Below, in pieces: positions 26,939 through 34,264 of a stretch of DNA of 64,000 nt. The DNA is taken from positions 2,170,001-2,234,000 of the forward strand of contig NZ_CP036402.1 in the NCBI RefSeq assembly GCF_004322855.1, in the 5' to 3' direction. Position numbers and translations under genes: made by a program. Below the pieces are notes generated by a model. It was given only the letters and a program-made list of their open reading frames with translations, was not told the origin of the DNA and ran no database searches. This stretch comes from Egibacter rhizosphaerae. Lineage in GTDB: Bacteria > Actinomycetota > Nitriliruptoria > Euzebyales > Egibacteraceae. How positions within the stretch are numbered: position 1 is the first letter of the stretch; each line of letters starts with the position of its first letter.

Positions 26939-27550
26939 TCACGCATGGCGCCGGTGCGGGCCGAGGAACCGCTCGACGGTCAGACGCAACGTTGTTCGCT
27001 GCGCCGCGGCGTCGAAGCGCTCGTCGGTGGCCGCGCGGAGGTAGACCGCGCCGACCATCGCCATCACCCAGTCGGCGGTGTGATCGACGTCGAGGGACAC
27101 GTCGAGCATCCCGGCCTCGACGCTCCGATCGAGAATTGCGACCACGCCGGCGCGCTCGTCGTCCGCGTCGTGCGCGAGCAGCTCCGCGAGCTCGGGGTCG
27201 CGTTTGGCCTGCAGCATCGCCTCCAGGACGAGGCCTGGCACCAGCGGCTCGGCAGCGGGCGCGACGAGGTGGTCGACGAAGCCGAGCAGCGCCTCCCACG
27301 GGTCGTCGTCAGCCAGCGCGGCGACCAGCGCCTCCTCGGTCGCCGTCGTGCCGTCCCGCAGCAGCGCGGCGAAGACCTCGCGCTTGCTGGCGAAGTAGTG
27401 GAACAGGTTGCCGGTGCTGATCCCCGCCGCCCGGCAGATGTCCGAGACCGACGTCCCGTCGAACCCTTTGGCGGCGAACAGCTCCGCCGCAGCGTGCAGG
27501 ATGTGCTCGCGCCGCGCGCGATGTCGCTGCGGATCGACCGTTCGGGCCAC
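26939..27550 (-). CDS. TetR-family regulator downstream of amidohydrolase
   Basis: A 203-aa repressor. The helix-turn-helix domain reads ILHAAAELFAAKGFDGTSVSD then ICRAAGISTGNLFHYFASKREV (residues 16-60). The C-terminal ligand domain is of the common TetR_C type. GTG at 27550 has GGAAGGTGAGTC upstream. It is encoded 34 bp after the amidohydrolase stop on the same strand, and the palindrome ACCGANNNNTCGGT in that operon's promoter (29118-29131) is a good candidate for autoregulation. Confidence 0.9.
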   Translation of the reverse strand: MARTVDPQRHRARREHILHAAAELFAAKGFDGTSVSDICRAAGISTGNLFHYFASKREVFAALLRDGTTATEEALVAALADDDPWEALLGFVDHLVAPAAEPLVPGLVLEAMLQAKRDPELAELLAHDADDERAGVVAILDRSVEAGMLDVSLDVDHTADWVMAMVGAVYLRAATDERFDAAAQRTTLRLTVERFLGPHRRHA

Positions 27551-27584
27551 GACTCACCTTCCGTTGGCTCGCCCTCGTCGGGGC

Positions 27585-29102
27585 TCACCCCACGACCCTG
27601 CGACCGTCCCGCAGCACCGCGCGCACGTCGCGGAGCGCATCGATGTCGACCAGCGGATCGCCGTCGACCACGAGCAGATCCGCCGCACGTCCCGCCTCGA
27701 CGGCTCCGATGTGCCCGACGCCGAGCACATCCGCCGCGTCGCTGGTCGCGGCCCGCAACGCGGCGCGCGGCGTGAGGCCGCTGTCGACGAGCAGCGCGAG
27801 CTCGCGGTGGACACCGGAACCGAACCCGACGCCGGGCCGCGCGGCGTCGCTGCCGACCACCACACGTCCGCCGACAGCGTGCAGCTCGCCCACACGCTCG
27901 CGCAGCACGCCCATCACGTCCTCCGGGAGCGAGGCCTCCGCCACGGCGAGCGTGGCCGTGACCGGCAGCCCACGATCCACGAGCTCGGCGAGGACGTCGT
28001 CGGGCCACCCCTCGAGGAGGTCTCGCGAGTCGAGGTGCTCGAGGCCGTCGACCCCCGCGTTCAGGAGCTCGCGGAGGTCGTCGAACGTGCCCCAGTGCGC
28101 GGTCACGGCGAACCCCTGCGCGTGCGCCTCGTCAACGATCGCCTCGAGGACGTCGGTCGTGAGCGGTTCGAGCGCTCGGTCGGGGCCGCCGCGCTCCTGC
28201 ACCACCTTTACGAGGTCGACGGGATCGTCGGCGGTGGCCAACGCTCGCACCGCGGCACGAGCGGACGCCGGCGTGGTGGGCACGCGCACCGCATCCCCGT
28301 CAGGGTCCGCGCCGAACGTCGCGACCGGGTGCCCGCCACGGGTGGTGAACATGGGGCCGGCGAGGAACAGCCGTGGCCCCTCGAGGTCGCGGTCGCCGAC
28401 CTGCCGGCGGAGGTCGGCGATCCACGGGTGCTCGTCGCCGAGGCTGCGAACAGCGGTCACGCCGTGCTCGAGCGCGGAGCGACGATGCCGCGGGAAGTAG
28501 CGCACCCAATCCGCCACCAGGCCCGGCATCGCGAGCAGGCCCGGCTCCTCCCCCGCGTCGAGTTCGGGGGAGCCGACGTGCACGTGCAGATCGATCAGCC
28601 CGGGCAGGATGGTCGCGCCATCGGCGTCGAGAACGGTGGCGTCGCCGGGGACGTCGAGGTCGCCCACGTCCTCGATCACCCCGTCGCGGACCACCACCGT
28701 TGCCCGACGCGGGTCGAGCCCCGGACCGACGAGGACGGTTCCCCCGATGATCGCGAGCGCGCCCCGATGCGCGGAGCCGGCGGGATAGCGCGTCGCGAGG
28801 TAGAAGCCGGCGCCGCCCGCGACCGCCGCGACCCCGAGCCCGAGTCCCCCGAGAACCACTCGCCGGCTGATGGTCCCGTCCTCGCCTGCTCCGGCGCCCC
28901 CACTCGTGGCGGGCGTCTCGGGTGAGGGCTCCCGACGCGCTCGTCGCTGCCACGCGGCCACGACGACCGCCACGACGGCGACGCAGATCGGTGCCAGCCA
29001 GCGGAGGCCTCCCCAGACTCCGGTCGAGAGGAGCGCCGCCACCAGGGCCCCGCCGACGAGGCCGGCCACGCCCTTCGATCGGCCCCCACATTCGCTCTCC
29101 AT
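27585..29102 (-). CDS. Membrane-anchored amidohydrolase
   Basis: Amidohydrolase-superfamily metalloenzyme (505 aa) with an unusual N-terminus. There are two membrane helices at about 12-30 and 35-51, then a Tat-like ISRRVVLGG motif at 78-86 leading a third hydrophobic segment (to about 103). The catalytic TIM barrel follows: GLIDLHVHVG (H173, H175), FAVTAHWGTFD, LNAGVDGLEHLD, VVVGSDAARPGVGFGSG and the C-terminal beta element GRAADLLVVDGDPLVDI. The carboxylated-Lys position appears to be VDLVKVVQ. Members hydrolyse cyclic amides, esters or dipeptides such as Xaa-Pro. The substrate here is open. Transcription is probably leaderless from the promoter at 29111-29138. Confidence 0.88.
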   Translation of the reverse strand: MESECGGRSKGVAGLVGGALVAALLSTGVWGGLRWLAPICVAVVAVVVAAWQRRARREPSPETPATSGGAGAGEDGTISRRVVLGGLGLGVAAVAGGAGFYLATRYPAGSAHRGALAIIGGTVLVGPGLDPRRATVVVRDGVIEDVGDLDVPGDATVLDADGATILPGLIDLHVHVGSPELDAGEEPGLLAMPGLVADWVRYFPRHRRSALEHGVTAVRSLGDEHPWIADLRRQVGDRDLEGPRLFLAGPMFTTRGGHPVATFGADPDGDAVRVPTTPASARAAVRALATADDPVDLVKVVQERGGPDRALEPLTTDVLEAIVDEAHAQGFAVTAHWGTFDDLRELLNAGVDGLEHLDSRDLLEGWPDDVLAELVDRGLPVTATLAVAEASLPEDVMGVLRERVGELHAVGGRVVVGSDAARPGVGFGSGVHRELALLVDSGLTPRAALRAATSDAADVLGVGHIGAVEAGRAADLLVVDGDPLVDIDALRDVRAVLRDGRRVVG

Positions 29103-29110
29103 TCCGTCAG

Positions 29111-29138
29111 ATCATAGACCGATCGCTCGGTTTTTCAA
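29111..29138 (-). promoter_or_regulatory. Promoter with TetR-type operator in the spacer
   Basis: On the minus strand, TTGAAA (29138-29133), a 16-bp spacer and TATGAT (29116-29111) make a near-consensus promoter. Only 8 nt separate the -10 box from the ATG at 29102, so the transcript should be leaderless or nearly so. The spacer holds ACCGATCGCTCGGT on the plus strand (29118-29131), with perfect 5-bp arms, a typical TetR operator. The likely binder is the TetR protein encoded at the end of the same operon. Confidence 0.75.
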
Positions 29139-29216
29139 TAACCCACACCTACCCACTGTCCGCAAGGCCAACCCGTATCCCACGCCACTTCTGAGGAACT
29201 GGCGTAGCTTGCGTCC

Positions 29217-29738
29217 ATGCTGATCAGACGTGAGAGGGCCGACGACCGCTCCGCCGTGGCGAGCGTGCACGGCGCGGCCTTCCCGACCCCCGAGGGCGCG
29301 AACGCCCCGGTGGAGGTGGGTCTGCTGGCGGAGCTCCGAGACGACCCCGGATGGTTGCCACACCTCTCCGTGGTGGCCGTCGGAGACGCTGGCGTGGTGG
29401 GACACGCCGTGTGCACGCGCGGGACCATCGAGCCCGAGGGCACGCCCGCGCTCGGCCTCGGGCCGATCGCCGTGCTCCCCGAGCACCAGGGGAGCGGGAT
29501 CGGCTCAGCCCTGATGCACACCGTGCTCGAGGCCGCCGACGCCCGCGGTGAGGCGCTGGTGTGCCTGCTCGGCGACCCGGGGTACTACCGCCGCTTCGGC
29601 TTCGTGACGGCGTCGGAGCTGGCCATCGAAGCGCCCGACCCACAGTGGGGCGAGTACTTCCAAGCACGCCCCCTCGCCGCTTATACCCCGCAACTGCAGG
29701 GGCGCTTTCGATACGCCCCACCGTTCGAACGCCTTTAA
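29217..29738 (+). CDS. GNAT-family N-acetyltransferase (YhbS-like)
   Basis: Acetyl-CoA-dependent N-acetyltransferase of 173 aa. The acetyl-CoA-binding signature is visible in LGPIAVLPEHQGSGIGSALM (V/I-x-P-xx-Q-x-x-G-x-G). It is followed by ALVCLLGDPGYYRRFGF, characteristic of the YhbS/YjjW-like subgroup. No ribosome site precedes the ATG. TAGCTT lies exactly 6 nt upstream, so leaderless translation is likely. It diverges from the amidohydrolase operon. Substrate unknown. Confidence 0.9.
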   Translation: MLIRRERADDRSAVASVHGAAFPTPEGANAPVEVGLLAELRDDPGWLPHLSVVAVGDAGVVGHAVCTRGTIEPEGTPALGLGPIAVLPEHQGSGIGSALMHTVLEAADARGEALVCLLGDPGYYRRFGFVTASELAIEAPDPQWGEYFQARPLAAYTPQLQGRFRYAPPFERL

Positions 29739-29769
29739 CCGATCGACGTCCTGCGGGAATCACCGGACC

Positions 29770-30468
29770 TCACGCAGCGGGAGCCCTGCGGTCGGCGTCG
29801 GGATGGGGCACCGTGCGGTAGAGATGCACCGACGTCGCGGCGAGCCAGGCCCATCCGGCGACGACGGCGACCCAGAGCGCGACCACGCCGAGTGTCTGGG
29901 TGGACAGCGCAGCCCCGCCGAGGAACCCGAGCACGATGATCGCGCTGCTCGCACGCGTGAAGGCGGCCCACGCCCGAGCCCCTCGCTGCGCGCACCACGA
30001 CGCCACCACGAGCGCGCCCGCGGCCAGGCTCACGAAGCCGACCGCGCCGGAGGCGAGGTGGAGGATGCCCGAGAGGCTCGCCTCCCCTCCGGCCGCACCG
30101 GGTGGGAAGCCAGCCATCGCGTCGGGAGCGAAGGCCGCGCTCGCCAGCAGCGCGGCGCCGTACAGGCCGAGGAGCCCCCCGGCGTAGGCCGCGTGCCGCG
30201 AGCCCCCCAGCGCGCGGGCGACCCCGATCGCCGCGACGAGGACCATCGCGCCGGCGACGACGAGGTTCGCGCGCTGCATCCACCCGCCGTCGCCGAGCAT
30301 CAGCAGGCTCAACGGGTGGCGGGCGAGCTCGAAGCCCTCCCGGGTGAGCGCGAGCACGAGACCCGCGCCGAGGTACACCGCCCCGGCGAGGACGCCATAG
30401 CCGAGCAGCGAGCGGGTGACCGCCGCCGAACGGTCGAAGCCCTCGGACGGACCTGACGCCGTATCCAT
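29770..30468 (-). CDS. DUF998 family membrane protein
   Basis: Integral membrane protein of 232 aa with about six helices, of the DUF998 family of unknown function. Typical features are LLGYGVLAGAVYLGAGLVLA, the FELARHPLSLLMLGDGGWMQ segment that marks the family, and later helices ending in SVHLYRTV. The ATG at 30468 follows GAGAGGGAGCGGGA. The long upstream extension of the frame is Arg-rich and not real. It is divergent from the TetR gene at 30597, which may regulate it. Confidence 0.85.
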   Translation of the reverse strand: MDTASGPSEGFDRSAAVTRSLLGYGVLAGAVYLGAGLVLALTREGFELARHPLSLLMLGDGGWMQRANLVVAGAMVLVAAIGVARALGGSRHAAYAGGLLGLYGAALLASAAFAPDAMAGFPPGAAGGEASLSGILHLASGAVGFVSLAAGALVVASWCAQRGARAWAAFTRASSAIIVLGFLGGAALSTQTLGVVALWVAVVAGWAWLAATSVHLYRTVPHPDADRRAPAA

Positions 30469-30596
30469 TCCCGCTCCCTCTCGTTGCCCGCTGTCGGTCG
30501 CCTGGACACTGAAGAGTGCAATACGAAACTCATGAGAGCAAGAGATACCCTCGGCTCCAGCGCGCCTCAGGCAGCGAGCGAAGGGAGCGACCCGCG

Positions 30597-31262
30597 ATGG
30601 CCGTGCAGGAACCGGCGGGCACCGACCCCGCTCCCGCCGCCGTGCGGGTCGATCCGCGGATCGCGCGGTCCCGCGCGGTGATCGTCGAAGCCGCGACCGC
30701 GCACTACCTCGCCCACGGCTACCGCGAGGCCAACCTCGACGACGTCGCGCGCGAGGCGCGGGTATCAAAGCGCACGATCTACAACGTCATCGGCGGTAAG
30801 GAACAGCTGTTCCGTGCCGTCCTCGCCGAGGCGATCGACACCGCCGAGCGGTTCTCGGTCGAGGTCGCCGCGGGGATCGGCGACACCGACGACGTCGCGA
30901 CGGAGCTCGGCGGGGTTGCCTCCACGCTGGCCGCGTCGGTGCTCGGCGGGCGGATCGTGTCGCTGCGCCGCCTGCTCATCGCCGAGGCGACACGGTTTCC
31001 CGAACTCGCCCGTGACTACTACGAGCGCGCGCCCGGGAGGGTGATGACGACCCTCGCGGACGGCCTCGCCCGCCTCGCCGCACGCGGGTTGCTGGATATC
31101 GACGATGCCGAGCTCGCAGCCGAGCACCTCGCGTTCCTCGTCCTCGGGGCCTCACTCGATCGGGCCCTCTTCGAAGCGGACGCGCCCTCGGCCACGACGG
31201 TCGAGACCCGGGCACGCGCCGGCGTCGAGGTCTTCCTCCGCGCCTACGCTTGCCGACCGTGA
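30597..31262 (+). CDS. TetR-family regulator divergent from DUF998 gene
   Basis: A 221-aa regulator whose DNA-binding part at about residues 25-75 reads VIVEAATAHYLAHGYREANLDDVA then EARVSKRTIYNVIGGKEQLF. The C-terminal half is of the TetR_C_7-like type. The ATG at 30597 is preferred over an upstream in-frame ATG at 30516 because AAGGGAG stands 10 nt before it and the N-terminus would otherwise be 27 residues longer than usual. It probably controls the adjacent membrane protein gene and itself. Confidence 0.9.
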   Translation: MAVQEPAGTDPAPAAVRVDPRIARSRAVIVEAATAHYLAHGYREANLDDVAREARVSKRTIYNVIGGKEQLFRAVLAEAIDTAERFSVEVAAGIGDTDDVATELGGVASTLAASVLGGRIVSLRRLLIAEATRFPELARDYYERAPGRVMTTLADGLARLAARGLLDIDDAELAAEHLAFLVLGASLDRALFEADAPSATTVETRARAGVEVFLRAYACRP

Positions 31263-31336
31263 GTCGCTTCCCGACCGAGGTGGCCGCACCCGGGGGAGGC
31301 CAGGGCCTGGCCGTCGTTCTCGCTGGCCGGGCGCGG

Positions 31337-32276
31337 TCATCGCCGAGGTCGGTCCCCCGGGATGACCTCCTCGAGGAAGGCGCGGATCGCCTCGCCCATC
31401 GTGCGCACCCCCGGCTCTTCGACTGGAAAGTGGCCGCAGGCGGGGAGGTGGACGTAACCGCGTGGCGCCGCGCAGGCGGCGGAGAAAGGCCTGGGACACG
31501 TTCGGCGGCGTCCAGCGATCGTCGCCTGGGTGAACGAGCAGGATCGGCCGATCAAACCGCTCCGGGGGCACTTCCCGTCGCGACCCGAGCCACGAAGCCA
31601 GGAACGACAGCGGCACCGCATCGCCCCCGCCGACCGGATCCCGGGCGCACGCCGCAGCAAGCTCGGGATCGTTCGCGATCGCCCGCATGTTCGCGAGCGC
31701 ACGGACCGGCACACGGACCCGGCCGGCGACCGTCGCGAGCGGGAAGAGCAGCGGGACGCCGCTCGCCAGGCTCGGGTGACGGACGACCGCCCGGCGCACT
31801 CGACGATCCCGGGGATCCAGCAGGTTCGTCGCGATGACACCCCGGACCGCCGGCGAGCGCACCGCGGCGTTGTAGGCGAGCATTCCGCCCATGCTCGCGC
31901 CGAACAGCACGACCGGGCGTCCGTCGCGGGGCTGCTCGCTCGCGACGAGGTCGGCGACGACCTCGACCCAGTCGTGGTAGGTGTAAGCACGGCGCGCGCC
32001 GAGCTCGGTGTGCCCGTAGCCGGGGAGGTCGGGGGCGACGGTCTCGGCGATCCCGCTCGCGGCGAGGCCTACCGAGGCGATGAGTCGCCCGTGTCCGCCC
32101 GCGCCGGGCAGGGCGACGAGCTTCCGGGGCGCCTGTTCGTCGACGTGGCGGTCGAGGTGCACCCGCATGTCCCCGTGGGCCCAGAACTCCTCACGCGGGA
32201 CGCGGTCGCCCTCGCAGCGCAGCTCGGGCGGCAGGAAGGCCTGATACTCCACCCACGATCGTTGGTGTGCGTACAC
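31337..32276 (-). pseudogene. Alpha/beta hydrolase with a C-terminal frameshift
   Basis: The GTG start at 32276 follows GAGGGGACG. The frame gives a normal hydrolase with KLVALPGAGGHGRL, PDLPGYGHTELGARR, the nucleophile elbow LFGASMGGMLAYNAA and the acid region ILLVHPGDDRWTPP. After FLRRLRGATR it turns into Arg/Pro-rich sequence. One base further on, the alternative frame reads GYVHLPACGHFPVEEPGVRT and AIRAFLEEVIPGDRPRR, with the catalytic His, and stops at 31337. The 940-nt span is one base too long, so one base is inserted near 31459-31463. The corrected product would be 312 aa. Either an assembly error or a recent mutation. Confidence 0.8.
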
Positions 32277-32415
32277 CGTCCCCTCGTTCTGTGAGCAGTC
32301 CCGCCTTCACGAGGGCAGAGCGTCCCCCTCGTACGCCATCCCAACCGTTCGGAGGAGACAGCGACCGTTCGGCGAAGCAGTGAGGCTGCGGCGACAACGC
32401 CGGCCTGAACGCCCC

Positions 32416-32958
32416 TCACGCGTCCTCGTCGGCGAGCAGCTTCTCGGTGATCGTCGCGAGCCGGGTGATGTCGTCCCAGGACAGGCGCGAGAAGAAGCGC
32501 TCGTCGAGATCGGCGAGGTGGGTCTCCTGTGCGCGGCGGAACACGTCGACCCCGGCGTCAGTGATCGCCACGTCGACGCCTCGCGCGTCATCGGGGTCGT
32601 GCTCGCGGGTGACCAATCCATCGGCCTCGAGGCGGGCAACCATGCGGGAGACGCGGCTTTGGCTGAGGGGCGCCTGCTCGACGAGCTGGCGGAGGCCGAG
32701 ACGCCCGTCGGGAGAGAAGACCGCGAGATGCAACAGCACCTCGAACGCGTGGAGGCTGAGGCCGTGACGAGCCTCGAGTCGCGCGCTCAGGTCCCGGGAC
32801 AGCGCCGTGCCGGCGCGCACGAGGCCGAGGAAGGCGTGGGCCCGGGTGGGCGGCAGGTGCTTGAGCCCGTCGGCGCGCTCGACGACCAGCGGCTCTGGGC
32901 CGTCGTCGGCGCTCGTGTCGTCGGGGTTGGCGCGTTCGCGGGAATCGGCTGTGTCCAT
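32416..32958 (-). CDS. MarR-family transcriptional regulator
   Basis: A 180-aa winged-helix regulator. The recognition region reads LRQLVEQAPLSQSRVSRMVARLEADGLVTREHDPDDARGVDVAITDAG, the standard MarR helix-wing. It is divergent from a DUF6069 membrane protein gene. Two copies of an ATGCTTGCGC palindrome lie between the genes (32979-33022), an ideal arrangement for autoregulation plus control of the neighbour. TAGGGT lies exactly 6 nt before its ATG with no ribosome site, so its mRNA is probably leaderless, and the first operator overlaps the upstream promoter region. Confidence 0.92.
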   Translation of the reverse strand: MDTADSRERANPDDTSADDGPEPLVVERADGLKHLPPTRAHAFLGLVRAGTALSRDLSARLEARHGLSLHAFEVLLHLAVFSPDGRLGLRQLVEQAPLSQSRVSRMVARLEADGLVTREHDPDDARGVDVAITDAGVDVFRRAQETHLADLDERFFSRLSWDDITRLATITEKLLADEDA

Positions 32959-32978
32959 GGCTGCACCCTATCAAAAAG

Positions 32979-33022
32979 ATGCTTGCGCACGCATCCGAAC
33001 AGATATATGCTTGCGCAAGCAT
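32979..33022. promoter_or_regulatory. Paired MarR operators
   Basis: ATGCTTGCGCAAGCAT at 33007-33022 is a perfect 16-bp palindrome. ATGCTTGCGCACGCAT at 32979-32994 matches it at 15 of 16 positions. Their centres are 28 bp apart, close to three helical turns, on the same DNA face. They lie between the divergent MarR and DUF6069 genes and are the probable MarR binding sites. Confidence 0.85.
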
Positions 33023-33044
33023 AGACAAGCGGAAGGGGATCGCC

Positions 33045-33503
33045 ATGGATGAACCCGATCGCACCGACCAGCCACAGGACCGCGGCTGGAACCGACCGCG
33101 CATCGCGGCCCGCGCCCTCACCGTGGGTGGGGCCGTGGTCGCCGCCCTCGCCGTGTGGGCCCTCGCCGTCGCCGTGATCGGGGTCGAGCTTCAGGTCGAA
33201 CCCGGCACGACCGAGCCCGAGACCGTCGGCCCGGCCATGGTCACCATTGCCAGCCTCGCCGCTGGCCTTGCCGGATGGGGTCTGTTGGCGCTCCTCGAGC
33301 GCCTGACTTCGCGCGCTCGTGGCGTGTGGACCGCCACCGCGCTCGCCGCCCTCCTGATGTCCCTGGCCGGCCCGCTCGCCGGGGTCAGCGCCGCGGCCAC
33401 CGCCACGCTCGCGGCGATGCACGTTGCGGTCGCCGCCGTGCTCGTGCCCGGACTGCGGAGGGGGACAAGGGCGCAGGCCAGGGATGCCTCCGCGTCGAGC
33501 TGA
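33045..33503 (+). CDS. DUF6069-like four-helix membrane protein
   Basis: A 152-aa membrane protein. ATG at 33045 follows GGAAGGGGATCGCC. The frame opens earlier at 32979, but that start falls inside the operator. Four hydrophobic helices are seen: LTVGGAVVAALAVWALAVAV, AMVTIASLAAGLAGWGLLALL, TALAALLMSLAGPLAGV and TATLAAMHVAVAAVLVPGL. The pattern fits the DUF6069 family often paired with MarR or TetR regulators. Function unknown. Likely derepressed when the divergent MarR protein is inactivated. Confidence 0.8.
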   Translation: MDEPDRTDQPQDRGWNRPRIAARALTVGGAVVAALAVWALAVAVIGVELQVEPGTTEPETVGPAMVTIASLAAGLAGWGLLALLERLTSRARGVWTATALAALLMSLAGPLAGVSAAATATLAAMHVAVAAVLVPGLRRGTRAQARDASASS

Positions 33504-33536
33504 GCACCCGGTGGCCAGCGGGTGGCGGTGACCCCG

Positions 33537-34130
33537 TCACCCGCCTTCAGGAAGCAGACTCAGCCGCATGAGCACGCGCGGGAATCCGCCGGAGACCGAC
33601 TGGGTGTCGGCGGCCTTGGTGAAGCCGGCCCCCTCGAAGAGCTTGCGCGTGCCGACGAAGGCCAAGGTGAGGTCGACCTTCTCGCCCCGGTTGTCCACGG
33701 GGTAGCCCTCGACCGCCGGGGCGCCCTGGGAACGCGCGTACGCGACGGCGCCGGCGAGAAGATGGTGCGAGATCCCTTGCCGTCGGTGACCCGGCCGCAC
33801 GCGGATGCACCACACCGACCACACCGGCAGGTCGTCGACGTGGGGGATCTTGCGCGAGCGCGCGAAGGGCAGCTCCGACCGCGGGGCGACCGCGGCCCAA
33901 CCGCAGACCTCGCCATCGTCGTAGGCCAACACCCCCGGCCCCTCGTCGCGGCCGCACAGCGACCGGACGTACTCCCCCCGCGCCGGCCCGACCAGCTGGC
34001 GGTTCGTCGTCGCATCGAGCCGGTGGCTCAGACACCAACAGGTGGTGGCGTCGGGGTCCTTCTTCGGTCCGAGCATGGTGGCGACGTCGTCGAACCGGTC
34101 CGCCGTCGCCGCTATGACCTCGATGGCCAT
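33537..34130 (-). CDS. GNAT-family N-acetyltransferase
   Basis: An acetyltransferase of 197 aa. ATG 34130 follows GAGGGAGCGGGCCG and the upstream extension is Arg-rich shadow. It starts MAIEVIAATADRFDDVATML and has the segment ATTCWCLSHRL, then WSVWCIRVRPGHRRQGISHHLL, the acetyl-CoA-binding motif A (RxxGI/V). VEGYPVDNR follows in the usual place. An inverted repeat at 34204-34226, shared almost exactly with the upstream region of the VOC gene at 54043, lies 74 bp before the start and may regulate both. Substrate unknown. Confidence 0.87.
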   Translation of the reverse strand: MAIEVIAATADRFDDVATMLGPKKDPDATTCWCLSHRLDATTNRQLVGPARGEYVRSLCGRDEGPGVLAYDDGEVCGWAAVAPRSELPFARSRKIPHVDDLPVWSVWCIRVRPGHRRQGISHHLLAGAVAYARSQGAPAVEGYPVDNRGEKVDLTLAFVGTRKLFEGAGFTKAADTQSVSGGFPRVLMRLSLLPEGG

Positions 34131-34174
34131 CGGCCCGCTCCCTCGATCGCGCTCGGGGGACCACTCCGGGGAGA

Positions 34175-34226
34175 GTGCCCGAGATCCAGGGAAGCGTGCC
34201 TGAGATCCCGGACAGCTGGTGTCCGC
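34175..34226. promoter_or_regulatory. Direct repeat and CGGACA-N5-TGTCCG element upstream of GNAT gene
   Basis: A 16-bp word starting GTGCC is present at 34175-34190 and 34196-34211, period 21 bp. It runs into the inverted repeat CGGACA-N5-TGTCCG. The 23 bp at 34204-34226 match 54119-54141 at 20 positions. Both copies lie 74-76 bp upstream of a minus-strand start codon (34130 and 54043), which argues for a shared regulator. Confidence 0.55.
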
Positions 34227-34264
34227 ATGGTCGGGCTGAGGCGGGAGGTGTGCCGGTGCGGTCC

